The notes under the pieces are model-generated. The model had not been told where the DNA came from. It did not search any database and saw only the letters and a list, made by a program, of their open reading frames with translations. A stretch of 10,190 nucleotides of DNA. It comes from Lentisphaeria bacterium UBA1829 (lineage in GTDB: Bacteria; Verrucomicrobiota; Lentisphaeria; Victivallales; UBA1829). The DNA lies in the NCBI GenBank assembly GCA_002338895.1, contig DDJH01000184.1:20511-30700 (forward strand). Direction: 5' to 3'. Position numbers and translations under genes: made by a program. This document shows positions 1 to 7,216 of this stretch, one piece after another; within the stretch, counting starts at the first letter, position 1, and every line of letters starts with the position of its first letter.

Positions 1-1905
1 GATCTGCGTCAGCGCAGTCTTTTTCTAAACGAGGCCCGGGTGACCGCACAGCTCGACCATCCGGCCATCGTTCCGGTCTATACGCTGAACTCCGATCGGA
101 AAAACGGACTCCATCTGGCGATGAAACGAATCAACGGCGTCACGCTGAAGGCGTATCTGGATCAGGTTTCCATGCACTACCGTCTGGACGGAGTGGATTC
201 GTTCGACGAGGCAAAGGCGTTGCAGAACCGGCTCGAAATCTTTCTGAAAATCTGCGACGCTCTCGAATACGCTCACAGCCGGAACGTCATGCACTGTGAT
301 CTGAAACCGGCCAATATCATGATCGGAGAGTACCACGAAGCCTATATCATGGACTGGGGAATCGCACGGCCGATTCAGGCAGGGGAGACTCGGAGAACCC
401 TGGTCGGGACCCCTCAGTACCTCGCGCCGGAAGCCATCGTGGGAGAACCGTGCGACCAGAGAGCGGATATCTTCGCAATGGGCGCGATCCTCTTTGAAAT
501 GGTCATGCTGAAAAACGCCTTCACCGGAAATACACCGGAAGAGGTCATGACCCGAATCCGGGACGGACTCCAGGAAACGCCGGAACACCGCTTCGGAGTC
601 CCCGTCTCCCGCGACCTGAAAGCCATTCTCCGGAAAGCCATGGCCGCCGATCCGGAAAAGCGCTACTCCAAGATCTCGGAACTCTCCTCGGATCTGCGCC
701 GGTATCTGGCCGGTTATGAAGTCAGTGTCCGCCCGGACGGTCCGCTGATGCGCATCGCACGATGGAGCTACCGCCATCGGAAAACTTCGCTGATCCTTCT
801 GCTCCTCGCGCTGCTGACCGGTCTCGGCGCCCTCGCCCACTCGTTCTATCAGAGTTACCGCTTCTCCGAGGCAATGCGGGAACGGGATCTGGCACTGAGC
901 GCCGCGTACTCCATCTGCACCCGCGCCGCCTATCAGCTCGATGAACAGTTTCTGAAACTGGAACACATGACAAGTCTTCTGGCCGCGGATGTGCAGTATC
1001 TGCTGCGCAACGACCTCTTTCTTGCGCCGCCGAAAGAGCTGAAATACCGCTCGGTGGACGAAATGCGGCGAATCCATCTGCCGGGAATGATCTACTCCAG
1101 TTTTCATCGGGGAATCATTGATCCGACCATTCTGGTGTACAATCTCACAAACGATACCGATCGGACAACGCTGACCCGCCGTCTGGATCCTCTTTCCCGT
1201 TTTCTACCCCGCCTTCTTCAGGTTCTCCTGGTCAGTCCGCGCAACGCCCAGGTCCGTCCGGACCGGGTGGAGGCAATGAAAAAGGAGGCTTTCTCGTCGG
1301 GGACTCCGGCAATCCGCATCCTCTTTGCGTTCCACGACGGACTCTATGCGGCCTTTCCGGCAAGCGGGGCATTCCCGCTGCAGTACGATCCCCGAACCCG
1401 TCTCTGGTATCAGGTGGTACTGCGGCAGGAGAAAAAAAATTTCCCCGTATGGACCGCACCCTATATCGACAGCATCCCGGAAATCGGACTGGTCATCTCC
1501 TGTTCCACCCCCTTTTACCGGGAGGACGGCTCTCTGAACGGAGTCTGCGCACTCGACATCTCCCTTCCGAAACTGATTCAGGAACTCAAATCCTCCGGAA
1601 ACACCGGAACGGCCGTGGAAGAAAAAGCGATCATCGACAACTCCGGTCAGATCATCGTCTCCACCACCCGCAGTTTTGCCGAGGCCCGGATGCGGCGCTA
1701 CCGGAGCTCCGACGAACCGCTCCTCTTTGCCGCCCTGCCCGATCCGACTCTGCTCGACACCATGAAAAAGCAGCGCTACGGCGTCACATTCCGGGAGGAA
1801 AACGGTGCAGAATATGTTTACGCATTCTGCCACATCCGCTCCGTCGGCTGGTTCTATCTGGAAAAGATGAATCTTCTCTCCCTGATGCGCGAATTCGATC
1901 AGTAG
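1..1905 (+). CDS. Ser/Thr protein kinase with C-terminal Cache-type sensor domain (5' truncated)
   Basis: The reading frame is open from base 1, so the gene starts upstream; 634 residues are visible. The Gly-rich loop and the ATP-anchoring Lys are outside the window. The probable helix-C Glu is residue 11 (NEARVTAQLDHP). The catalytic loop is HCDLKPANIM (D100, K102, N105), the metal-binding motif is DWG (D118), and APE is at 142-144. One membrane segment lies at about 261-281 (LILLLLALLTGLGAL). The rest has Cache (PDC-fold) hallmarks: YDPRTRLWY at 462-470, W484 followed by PY at 487-488, then GVCALDIS near 515. No second membrane segment is visible, so the predicted topology is kinase inside, sensor outside. 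By family knowledge, Cache domains bind small extracellular ligands such as organic acids or amino acids, and such kinases phosphorylate Ser/Thr of partner proteins. HRD is changed to HCD, a non-RD arrangement that often does not depend on activation-loop phosphorylation. The substrate cannot be told. The stop overlaps the convergent AraC gene. Confidence 0.9.
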   Translation, partial: DLRQRSLFLNEARVTAQLDHPAIVPVYTLNSDRKNGLHLAMKRINGVTLKAYLDQVSMHYRLDGVDSFDEAKALQNRLEIFLKICDALEYAHSRNVMHCDLKPANIMIGEYHEAYIMDWGIARPIQAGETRRTLVGTPQYLAPEAIVGEPCDQRADIFAMGAILFEMVMLKNAFTGNTPEEVMTRIRDGLQETPEHRFGVPVSRDLKAILRKAMAADPEKRYSKISELSSDLRRYLAGYEVSVRPDGPLMRIARWSYRHRKTSLILLLLALLTGLGALAHSFYQSYRFSEAMRERDLALSAAYSICTRAAYQLDEQFLKLEHMTSLLAADVQYLLRNDLFLAPPKELKYRSVDEMRRIHLPGMIYSSFHRGIIDPTILVYNLTNDTDRTTLTRRLDPLSRFLPRLLQVLLVSPRNAQVRPDRVEAMKKEAFSSGTPAIRILFAFHDGLYAAFPASGAFPLQYDPRTRLWYQVVLRQEKKNFPVWTAPYIDSIPEIGLVISCSTPFYREDGSLNGVCALDISLPKLIQELKSSGNTGTAVEEKAIIDNSGQIIVSTTRSFAEARMRRYRSSDEPLLFAALPDPTLLDTMKKQRYGVTFREENGAEYVYAFCHIRSVGWFYLEKMNLLSLMREFDQ

Positions 1906-2735
1906 ACCTGATGTTTCCGGTATTCCGCCGGTGTCGTCTGCATGTACTTCCGGAAAATCCGGAAAAAGAAGAACTCATCCTTCCAGCCGCATTTCCACGC
2001 GATCTCCTTGATCGGGAGGTCGCTCTGGAGAAGAAGAAGTTTCGCATGGTACAGCCGTCGTGTCGTAATATACTGCTTCGGCGGCATCCCGAAATGACCG
2101 CAGAACAGCTCCGTCAGCTCTCCCCGGTTCATCTTCGCCAGTTCCGCCAGTTCATCGACCGCAATCCGCCGCCCGATGTTCAAATCGATATAATCAATCA
2201 GACGGAACAGCTCCTCGTGCGAAAACGCTTTCTCCGGAGCCGTCTCCGCCAGAATCCGGATAAAGGGAAGAAGCAGCTGTTCCACAGCGCATTTTGCCAG
2301 AAGAAGACGGGTCGGATCTTCGGAACAGCGGCAGTGTTCCAGAATCTCCGCAAATCGTTCCGGGACACGATCCATCTGTTCCACCGGAAGCGCAAGCGGT
2401 TCGTAGAACGGCAGCTTCTGGAGCTGGCGGGAGACAAAATGAATCCAGATATGATCGCTCGCCGTGATCCCCTGATACCGCAGTGGAACCGTATCCGGAA
2501 TCAGGTAGAAGTTCCCCGGAGAAAGAAGCACCGATTTCTCCAGCGTATGAATCCGGAATTCCCCTCTCTCCGGAAGATACAGCCGGTAAAACGGCGCTCC
2601 GCAGAAGTGGGAATAGAGCGGCCAGTGAAGAATCTCCTCCGCTTTTCCGCAGATGATGATCTTCACATCCAGCTCCGCCAGAAAGCCGCTCCATTCGGAT
2701 GCAATTTTCACACAGCCGTTCTTTCGCAAATTCAC
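1899..2735 (-). CDS. AraC-family transcriptional regulator
   Basis: About 278 residues with the usual two-domain plan. The N-terminal part (about 30-165) is rich in beta-strand and fits an AraC-type cupin ligand domain (for example FRIHTLEKSVLLSPG and FYLIPDTVPL). The C-terminal part (about 185-275) has two helix-turn-helix motifs: the first around IAVDELAELAKMNRGELTELF, the second around IKEIAWKCGWKDEFFFFRIF, ending in the family signature TTPAEYRKH. It should be a cytoplasmic DNA-binding regulator, often sugar-responsive in this family. The GTG at 2735 is chosen because GGGAG lies 6 bases upstream and a candidate promoter lies further up. A TTG at 2762 would add nine residues but has no clear ribosome binding site, and an in-frame stop lies three codons before it. 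The gene is divergent from the pseudopilin-hydrolase operon, which is its likely target (inference). Its stop overlaps the kinase stop by 7 bases. Confidence 0.93.
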   Translation of the reverse strand: MNLRKNGCVKIASEWSGFLAELDVKIIICGKAEEILHWPLYSHFCGAPFYRLYLPERGEFRIHTLEKSVLLSPGNFYLIPDTVPLRYQGITASDHIWIHFVSRQLQKLPFYEPLALPVEQMDRVPERFAEILEHCRCSEDPTRLLLAKCAVEQLLLPFIRILAETAPEKAFSHEELFRLIDYIDLNIGRRIAVDELAELAKMNRGELTELFCGHFGMPPKQYITTRRLYHAKLLLLQSDLPIKEIAWKCGWKDEFFFFRIFRKYMQTTPAEYRKHQVY

Positions 2736-2741
2736 AGAAAT

Positions 2742-2746
2742 CTCCC
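2742..2746 (-). promoter_or_regulatory. Ribosome binding site deciding the AraC start
   Basis: GGGAG on the minus strand, 6 bases before the GTG at 2735. It favours GTG over the TTG at 2762, which has no such site. Confidence 0.6.
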
Positions 2747-2767
2747 GGGTCAGAAGAAGCAAAATCT

Positions 2768-2780
2768 TTTATGGAGCATA
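2768..2780 (+). repeat. 13-bp direct repeat, copy 1 (putative AraC-type operator)
   Basis: TTTATGGAGCATA, matching 12 of 13 positions in the copy at 2881-2893. It overlaps the candidate -10 box of the AraC gene. The two copies are 113 bp apart in the same orientation, an arrangement compatible with direct-repeat binding or looping by an AraC-family protein. The role is inferred; part of the similarity could simply reflect -10-like sequence. Confidence 0.4.
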
Positions 2781-2802
2781 CCATTCTTTCCGGAGAAATC
2801 AA
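2775..2802 (-). promoter_or_regulatory. Candidate promoter of the AraC gene
   Basis: On the minus strand, TTGATT (2797-2802) and TATGCT (2775-2780) are separated by 16 bp; each matches the sigma-70 consensus at four of six positions. Transcription would start near 2768, leaving a leader of about 33 bases before the GTG at 2735. The TTG at 2762 would then have almost no leader. Confidence 0.45.
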
Positions 2803-2866
2803 GAAACAGACAGTATTTTTTCAAAAAAAATATGCCTGAGTCTATAAAAAATCATAAAAAAGTCCA

Positions 2867-2895
2867 TTTTCAAAGAGTCGTTTATGGAGTATAAT
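2867..2895 (+). promoter_or_regulatory. Promoter of the pseudopilin-hydrolase operon
   Basis: TTTTCA (2867-2872, four of six) is followed after exactly 17 bp by a perfect TATAAT (2890-2895). The expected start of transcription, near 2902, lies downstream of the in-frame ATG at 2884. That rules this ATG out for transcripts from here and supports translation from 2935. The spacer and -10 box overlap copy 2 of the 13-bp direct repeat, so a regulator bound there would directly affect polymerase. Confidence 0.65.
2881..2893 (+). repeat. 13-bp direct repeat, copy 2 (putative AraC-type operator)
   Basis: TTTATGGAGTATA, one mismatch from the copy at 2768-2780. It covers the end of the spacer and the first four bases of the TATAAT box of the operon promoter. 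It is a candidate binding site for the divergent AraC regulator; this is inference from position and similarity. Confidence 0.4.
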
Positions 2896-2918
2896 GAAAG
2901 AAAGACCAAAATCATTGG

Positions 2919-2925
2919 AAGGAAG
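2919..2925 (+). promoter_or_regulatory. Ribosome binding site of the pseudopilin gene
   Basis: AAGGAAG, whose GGAAG core ends 9 bases before the ATG at 2935. It supports that start over the ATG at 2884. Confidence 0.5.
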
Positions 2926-2934
2926 CAGTCAGCA

Positions 2935-3642
2935 ATGAAACAAAATACGCGTTTTTTCTTTTCCCTGATCGAACTTCTGATCACGATTGCGGTGATCGCC
3001 ATTCTGGTCTCCACTCTTCTGCCCGCGCTGAAAAGCGCCCGGGAAAAAGCCTATGCAATCGACTGCATCAGCAACCTCAAGCAGATCGGACTTGCGCTCA
3101 CCCAGTATGCCGACGACAACGGATATTATCCGTGGCCCGTCAAAAAGCTCCAGATCTGGTCGATGCTGATCGAACAGGGATATCTGAAGCCGCTCTACGA
3201 CAGGCATCAGGAAAAGAAGAGCATCTACACGCCGGACGTCTACTGCCGCCTCCATCAGCCCTATACAATGATCGATGCTCACGGCACAGTCTTCCAGAAA
3301 CCGGCTTACACGCATGCCGGATGGGCGGTCGGCGTTCCGGACAAAAAACTCCTCACAGGTCCGGAAGAGGTCCGGAAACCCTCCTCCAAGATTCCGATTC
3401 TGGACAGCAAACTCCTGAACATCGGCGATTACAGCACATTGATGGTCACCTCCGCAAACTCTCTTTACGACATCTCCGGAGGGAGCTCGGCGATTACCCC
3501 GCCGGTGCACGGGATGAATCTCAATGCGCTGTTCTATGACGGACACGCCATGTCGATGTCCATTTTCACCCACTTTGCCGGAAACGGATACAGCGCACGC
3601 TATCCGCTCTGGCTGAAATATTTCGTCATCAACGATGATTGA
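2935..3642 (+). CDS. Pseudopilin-like protein with prepilin N-terminus and H-X9-DG domain
   Basis: 235 residues. The N-terminus has the type IV prepilin / type II secretion pseudopilin signature: a short basic leader (MKQNTR), then [20 protein letters not shown] with the conserved Glu five residues into the mature part. The next stretch, with [17 protein letters not shown] and [11 protein letters not shown], is typical of the H-X9-DG pseudopilin family common in Lentisphaerota and Planctomycetota. Near the C-terminus [12 protein letters not shown] fits H-X9-DG exactly. By family knowledge the leader is removed by a prepilin peptidase and the hydrophobic helix anchors or polymerises the protein. 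The residue before the predicted cleavage point is Phe, not the usual Gly. It is the first gene of the operon, 22 bases before the hydrolase, so it may help export or display of that enzyme (inference). The in-frame ATG at 2884 is rejected because it precedes the predicted transcription start and would put 17 polar residues before the leader. Confidence 0.92.
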   Translation: MKQNTRFFFSLIELLITIAVIAILVSTLLPALKSAREKAYAIDCISNLKQIGLALTQYADDNGYYPWPVKKLQIWSMLIEQGYLKPLYDRHQEKKSIYTPDVYCRLHQPYTMIDAHGTVFQKPAYTHAGWAVGVPDKKLLTGPEEVRKPSSKIPILDSKLLNIGDYSTLMVTSANSLYDISGGSSAITPPVHGMNLNALFYDGHAMSMSIFTHFAGNGYSARYPLWLKYFVINDD

Positions 3643-3653
3643 CATTCTGAAAC

Positions 3654-3659
3654 AGGGGA
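3654..3659 (+). promoter_or_regulatory. Ribosome binding site of the large hydrolase gene
   Basis: AGGGGA, 5 bases before the ATG at 3665 and 8 before the next ATG at 3668. It favours these starts, which place a signal peptide at the N-terminus, over the ATG at 3635 that overlaps the pseudopilin gene. Confidence 0.55.
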
Positions 3660-3664
3660 TTTTC

Positions 3665-6600
3665 ATGATGAATTGCAAGGCGCTTTTCTTTCTTCTGCTT
3701 TCCGCTTTTCCGGCTCTGGCAGCCCCGATGAACATCGGCGGCTCCATGGATCTCGGCGATCCGGGAAAGCCGGTTCCCGGATGGACCGTGCTGATCAACC
3801 GGATTCAGGCGGATGCCGTACGCGAAAATCCGGCGGCTCTGATTCAGACCACGACCGTTCCGGGGAAAAACGGCTTCGCGCTGCAAACGCCGAACGCAAA
3901 AGGACTCCTTCATCTGATTCTTCGTTGCAACCGGTTCCGGATTGACCGGGATACGGAAGTGGAGGTCTCGTTCGACTTCAAATGCTCGCCGGAGGAGGTG
4001 GGGAAACTCAATGTCTCGCTTGATTTCCGGACTCTCGGCGACCGGGGAATGAAAGCGCTGCCGAGCTGGGATCATGTCCGCTATCCCGTCCTGAAAGGGT
4101 TCCGGGTCAAACCGGCCGCGGAGTGGCAGCATGTCTCCCGGAAGCTCAAAGTCATCCGCTGGCACAACGACTATCAGGTCAGCTTGAACGTGATCCGCAA
4201 CGACCGGACCCCTCTTCAGGGGAGCGTCTGTTTTGACAACTTCAAAATCCGCTTTGCCGACCGTCCCGATTCGCCGCTTCAGGAGGCCGCCGTCATCCCC
4301 GACCGGGACGGGGGATCCTATTTCAAAGGAGATCCGGTCAAGCTGAAAATCAACGCCCTGCTGAATTCGGAGAAACAGGAAGAGGTCGTCACGCTCGCGC
4401 TCGTCGCCGATCACGATAAAACGATCCGCCGGGAATTTTCCGTCCGTCTCCGCCGGAACACCTTCCGTCATGAAGGCACGCTCGAATTCCGCGCGGAACG
4501 CTACGGTTCGTTTCATGCGGAGATCCTTCACAACGGAAAAACAATTCCCACCCTCGGCGATCTTTCCGTTCTTCATCCGCCCGTCCGTCATCCGGCAAAC
4601 ACCCCGGGATGGGGAATCGGCTACAATTCCACTTCCAGCAACGCATCCCGAACCGCCTATTCCAAAACCGCAGAAGAGCTGACATACAGAAACTATCCCT
4701 CTCTGCGCACCCGGACCGAAATACCGTATCTCGCCGGGATGCGGATGGTCCGCATCTGGGGATACTGGAAAGCCATCGAGCCGAAGGAAAAAGAGTTTCA
4801 AGCAGAACCGGTCGGTCTGCTGATCGACGAAGCCGCCCGTCTCGGCATGGAGCAGGTCTTCTGCATCGCCGGTTCTGCCCTTCTCTTCCCGAATGCCGAC
4901 CGCAATCCGGAACAGGCGAAGTATCCCCATCATCTGCGCAAGTACCTGAAGCCCGTTCCCGGACGCAGGAACACTCTGCTGCTCGACGGTCCCGATTCCA
5001 TCTGGGACAACTTCCTCGACTACTGCCTGAAAACCTGGGGATCCAAAATCCGCTACTGGGAATTTCTCAACGAACCGGGCGCCGCCGAGTGTCCGCCGCA
5101 TCTCTACATCCGCTACCTCAAGCATGTCTATCAGCGGATCAAGGCCGCCAATCCAGCGTTTCAGGTGCTCGGAAACGGAAACACCTGCGACGTCGGATTC
5201 AACAAAGGCTGGTGCGCCCTGCTCTCCGCCGCCGATCCGGACTATGTCGATTTCATGGATCTCTGCGCCTTTCATCCCTACTGGAACTCCACCGACTACA
5301 TCAGCGGCGTTTACGGACTCTACTCCAAACATATTCAGGAACTCCGGGCGACTCTCAAAAAGCAGAAGCCGCTCTGGAACACCGAATGCTTCTACATCAT
5401 CAACGCGCGGAAACCGCAGAACAACTTCTACATCAATCTGGAACAGTGCGATCCGGACGCGGTGCAGCGTCACTACCTCGACGGAATGCTCAACGGAGTG
5501 AAGGCGGCGCTCTCTCTGGAAGAGGGGTGCTTTCTGAAATTCTCTCCGCGCGTGACGGCGATCCCCGCCCTCAGTGAAATGGCGGTCGCAACCAACGCTC
5601 TGTCCGCCCATCTTGCCGGGATGAAGCATCTGCGTCCCCTGTCGCTCAATCCGTATCTCCGGGCGGGAATCTTTTCCGGAGAAAACGGCAGGGCGATCGG
5701 GTTTGTCTATGATCTGCGTCCCTCCGGATCGACCATGAGAATCCCAGAGCAACGGAATGTCCGCATCACCGATCTCTACGGGAATCCGGAAAAAGGAACC
5801 CGGATCCGTCAAAGCTATGAACCGCACTACATCTTCGGCTCCCTCCCCGAGGTTCAGCGATTCTTCCGGGAGACATCGTTTCTTCCGGCGGAAAGCGCGA
5901 AGGTCCATGTCCGCCGGGCGGGCGGAACGGTCCATGTCAACGGCGTCAACCTGAGCGGAGTACCGGGAAACTTCACCGCGGATTTCCTGCCCGAAAGCGG
6001 ACTGCCCCGCATTCAGTTCGCCTTCCGCTCGGAGAAGGACGACAGCACTGCTTCGATTCCGTTCACGGGAAAACTCCCGGAAAAACTCCTCTTTCATCCA
6101 AATGGAGAAACCTCCGTCGTACAGACCGCGATCCGTCTTCCCGATTCGCCCGAATACCGGATCGGAACGGAGGAATCCCGCGCAGAGGAACTCCCGATCG
6201 GGAAACATGCGCGCATCGCGTTCTGGGGATCCGAAACCTCTCTCCATTTCCGCGCGACCGTCGAAGACCCCGATCTTGTCGCCTCCCCCGATGAGTTTCC
6301 CTGGAACGGCGATGCGCTGGAACTCTTTCTCGATCCCTCTCCGTTCCGCCGGATGGATCAGAACCTCATTCTCTCCAGCACCCCCCTGAACTGCTATCAG
6401 TACGGATTTGCCGCGATCCCCTCCCGGAAAGGGGTCTCCCTCCGGGCAATCGCGCGGGCAAAACCGGTCTTTTCCTCCGGAGCCGTTCTGAAACAGAGCC
6501 GGACGGATCGCGGGTACCGGCTCGAAGGGCGCATTCCGTGGAACGAATTTCGTCTACCCGGAACACAGTGGTTCGCAATGGAAGCCGGAATCCACCGGGA

Positions 6601-7216
6601 AGGGAAGGATGCCCCCCTGCCCCATCTTGCCGAATCCCTGAGCGGCATTCCGGAAAAGCACTATCTTCACCGCCTTCACTACCCGGTGTTCCGTCTGGAC
6701 GATGAACTGCGCCGGAAACTGGACGGGAAAAGTTTTCCGGAAAATGCGGATTTCCGCTCCGGAAGTTTCGGGGAAGCCTGCGCGTGGGGATGGAGCTTTC
6801 AGGATGCGGAACACACGGTCCGCCATCTCCCGAACGGAGGATTCCGCGGCGCACCCGGAGTCGAAGTGAAGGCGAAGACTCGTCCGGCCCGGGAACTGTG
6901 CATCGAACAGGAGCTTTCCATTCCGGAGGGGATCCGGGGAATCCGGCTCCGCGCGCTTGTCCGGATGGACGGAGTCTCAAGCGGGACAAGGACGCTCAAA
7001 CGCCATCGTCCCGACGGATTCGCATTCCGTCTCGGACCATGGGATTTCGGGAATACCGTCCTTTCCGGAACGACCGGATCCATGCCGTGGACCAGCGTCG
7101 AATGCTGGATCCCGATTGCGGAAAAACAGAAAAAACAGGCGGATCTGACCCTCGGGCTGCGCGGTGCGGCCGGAACGGTCACCGTATCAAACATCAATGT
7201 GGAGTATATCAAATGA
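3665..7216 (+). CDS. Secreted multidomain clan GH-A glycoside hydrolase, GH39-like
   Basis: 1183 residues. A signal peptide (ALFFLLLSAFPALA, cleavage after about A19) shows export. Domains: about 20-200, a jelly-roll resembling CBM4/9-type sugar-binding modules, ending FDNFKIRF; about 205-305, an Ig-like strand-rich linker; about 345-640, a TIM barrel. In the barrel WEFLNEPG gives the likely acid/base E470 and LWNTECFY the likely nucleophile E574, with HPYW at 537-540. Two glutamates on strands 4 and 7 are the clan GH-A pattern of retaining enzymes; GH39 (beta-xylosidase, iduronidase and others) is the nearest family I recognise, but the substrate is not evident. About 820-985 looks CBM9/DOMON-like (FPWNGDALELFLD, then GRIPWNEF). 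About 1015-1183 is another jelly-roll with VSNINVEYIK. It would bind and cut a polysaccharide outside the cytoplasm. It is the second gene of the operon, and its TGA overlaps the ATG of the next gene. The exact GH family is uncertain. Confidence 0.87.
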   Translation: MMNCKALFFLLLSAFPALAAPMNIGGSMDLGDPGKPVPGWTVLINRIQADAVRENPAALIQTTTVPGKNGFALQTPNAKGLLHLILRCNRFRIDRDTEVEVSFDFKCSPEEVGKLNVSLDFRTLGDRGMKALPSWDHVRYPVLKGFRVKPAAEWQHVSRKLKVIRWHNDYQVSLNVIRNDRTPLQGSVCFDNFKIRFADRPDSPLQEAAVIPDRDGGSYFKGDPVKLKINALLNSEKQEEVVTLALVADHDKTIRREFSVRLRRNTFRHEGTLEFRAERYGSFHAEILHNGKTIPTLGDLSVLHPPVRHPANTPGWGIGYNSTSSNASRTAYSKTAEELTYRNYPSLRTRTEIPYLAGMRMVRIWGYWKAIEPKEKEFQAEPVGLLIDEAARLGMEQVFCIAGSALLFPNADRNPEQAKYPHHLRKYLKPVPGRRNTLLLDGPDSIWDNFLDYCLKTWGSKIRYWEFLNEPGAAECPPHLYIRYLKHVYQRIKAANPAFQVLGNGNTCDVGFNKGWCALLSAADPDYVDFMDLCAFHPYWNSTDYISGVYGLYSKHIQELRATLKKQKPLWNTECFYIINARKPQNNFYINLEQCDPDAVQRHYLDGMLNGVKAALSLEEGCFLKFSPRVTAIPALSEMAVATNALSAHLAGMKHLRPLSLNPYLRAGIFSGENGRAIGFVYDLRPSGSTMRIPEQRNVRITDLYGNPEKGTRIRQSYEPHYIFGSLPEVQRFFRETSFLPAESAKVHVRRAGGTVHVNGVNLSGVPGNFTADFLPESGLPRIQFAFRSEKDDSTASIPFTGKLPEKLLFHPNGETSVVQTAIRLPDSPEYRIGTEESRAEELPIGKHARIAFWGSETSLHFRATVEDPDLVASPDEFPWNGDALELFLDPSPFRRMDQNLILSSTPLNCYQYGFAAIPSRKGVSLRAIARAKPVFSSGAVLKQSRTDRGYRLEGRIPWNEFRLPGTQWFAMEAGIHREGKDAPLPHLAESLSGIPEKHYLHRLHYPVFRLDDELRRKLDGKSFPENADFRSGSFGEACAWGWSFQDAEHTVRHLPNGGFRGAPGVEVKAKTRPARELCIEQELSIPEGIRGIRLRALVRMDGVSSGTRTLKRHRPDGFAFRLGPWDFGNTVLSGTTGSMPWTSVECWIPIAEKQKKQADLTLGLRGAAGTVTVSNINVEYIK
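7201..7204 (+). promoter_or_regulatory. Ribosome binding site of the small secreted protein gene
   Basis: GGAG inside the last codons of the hydrolase gene, 8 bases before the ATG at 7213. It fixes that start in a frame that stays open well upstream. Confidence 0.6.

Noticed and set aside
1449..2894. Open frame of 481 codons on the plus strand spanning the kinase end, the AraC gene and the intergenic region
   Set aside because: Its translation is low-complexity and Arg/Pro-rich with no motif, and it runs antisense through a clear AraC gene.
2884..2934. ATG at 2884 as the start of the pseudopilin
   Set aside because: It lies upstream of the transcription start predicted from the perfect TATAAT at 2890-2895 and would place a long polar stretch before the prepilin leader. 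The ATG at 2935 has a ribosome binding site and gives a normal leader.
3635..3664. ATG at 3635 as the start of the large hydrolase
   Set aside because: It would put ten residues before the signal peptide and has no good ribosome binding site, whereas AGGGGA precedes 3665.
3665..3682. Cys at residue 4 (MMNCK) as a lipoprotein attachment site
   Set aside because: It lies before the hydrophobic core, not at its end, so it is no lipobox. The ALA cleavage site fits ordinary signal peptidase I.
3629..6247. Very long open frame (872 codons) on the minus strand opposite the large hydrolase
   Set aside because: It shows no domain, signal peptide or ribosome binding site. The plus-strand frame has clear glycoside hydrolase motifs and a signal peptide. 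Such antisense frames arise from the GC-rich codon bias of the real gene.
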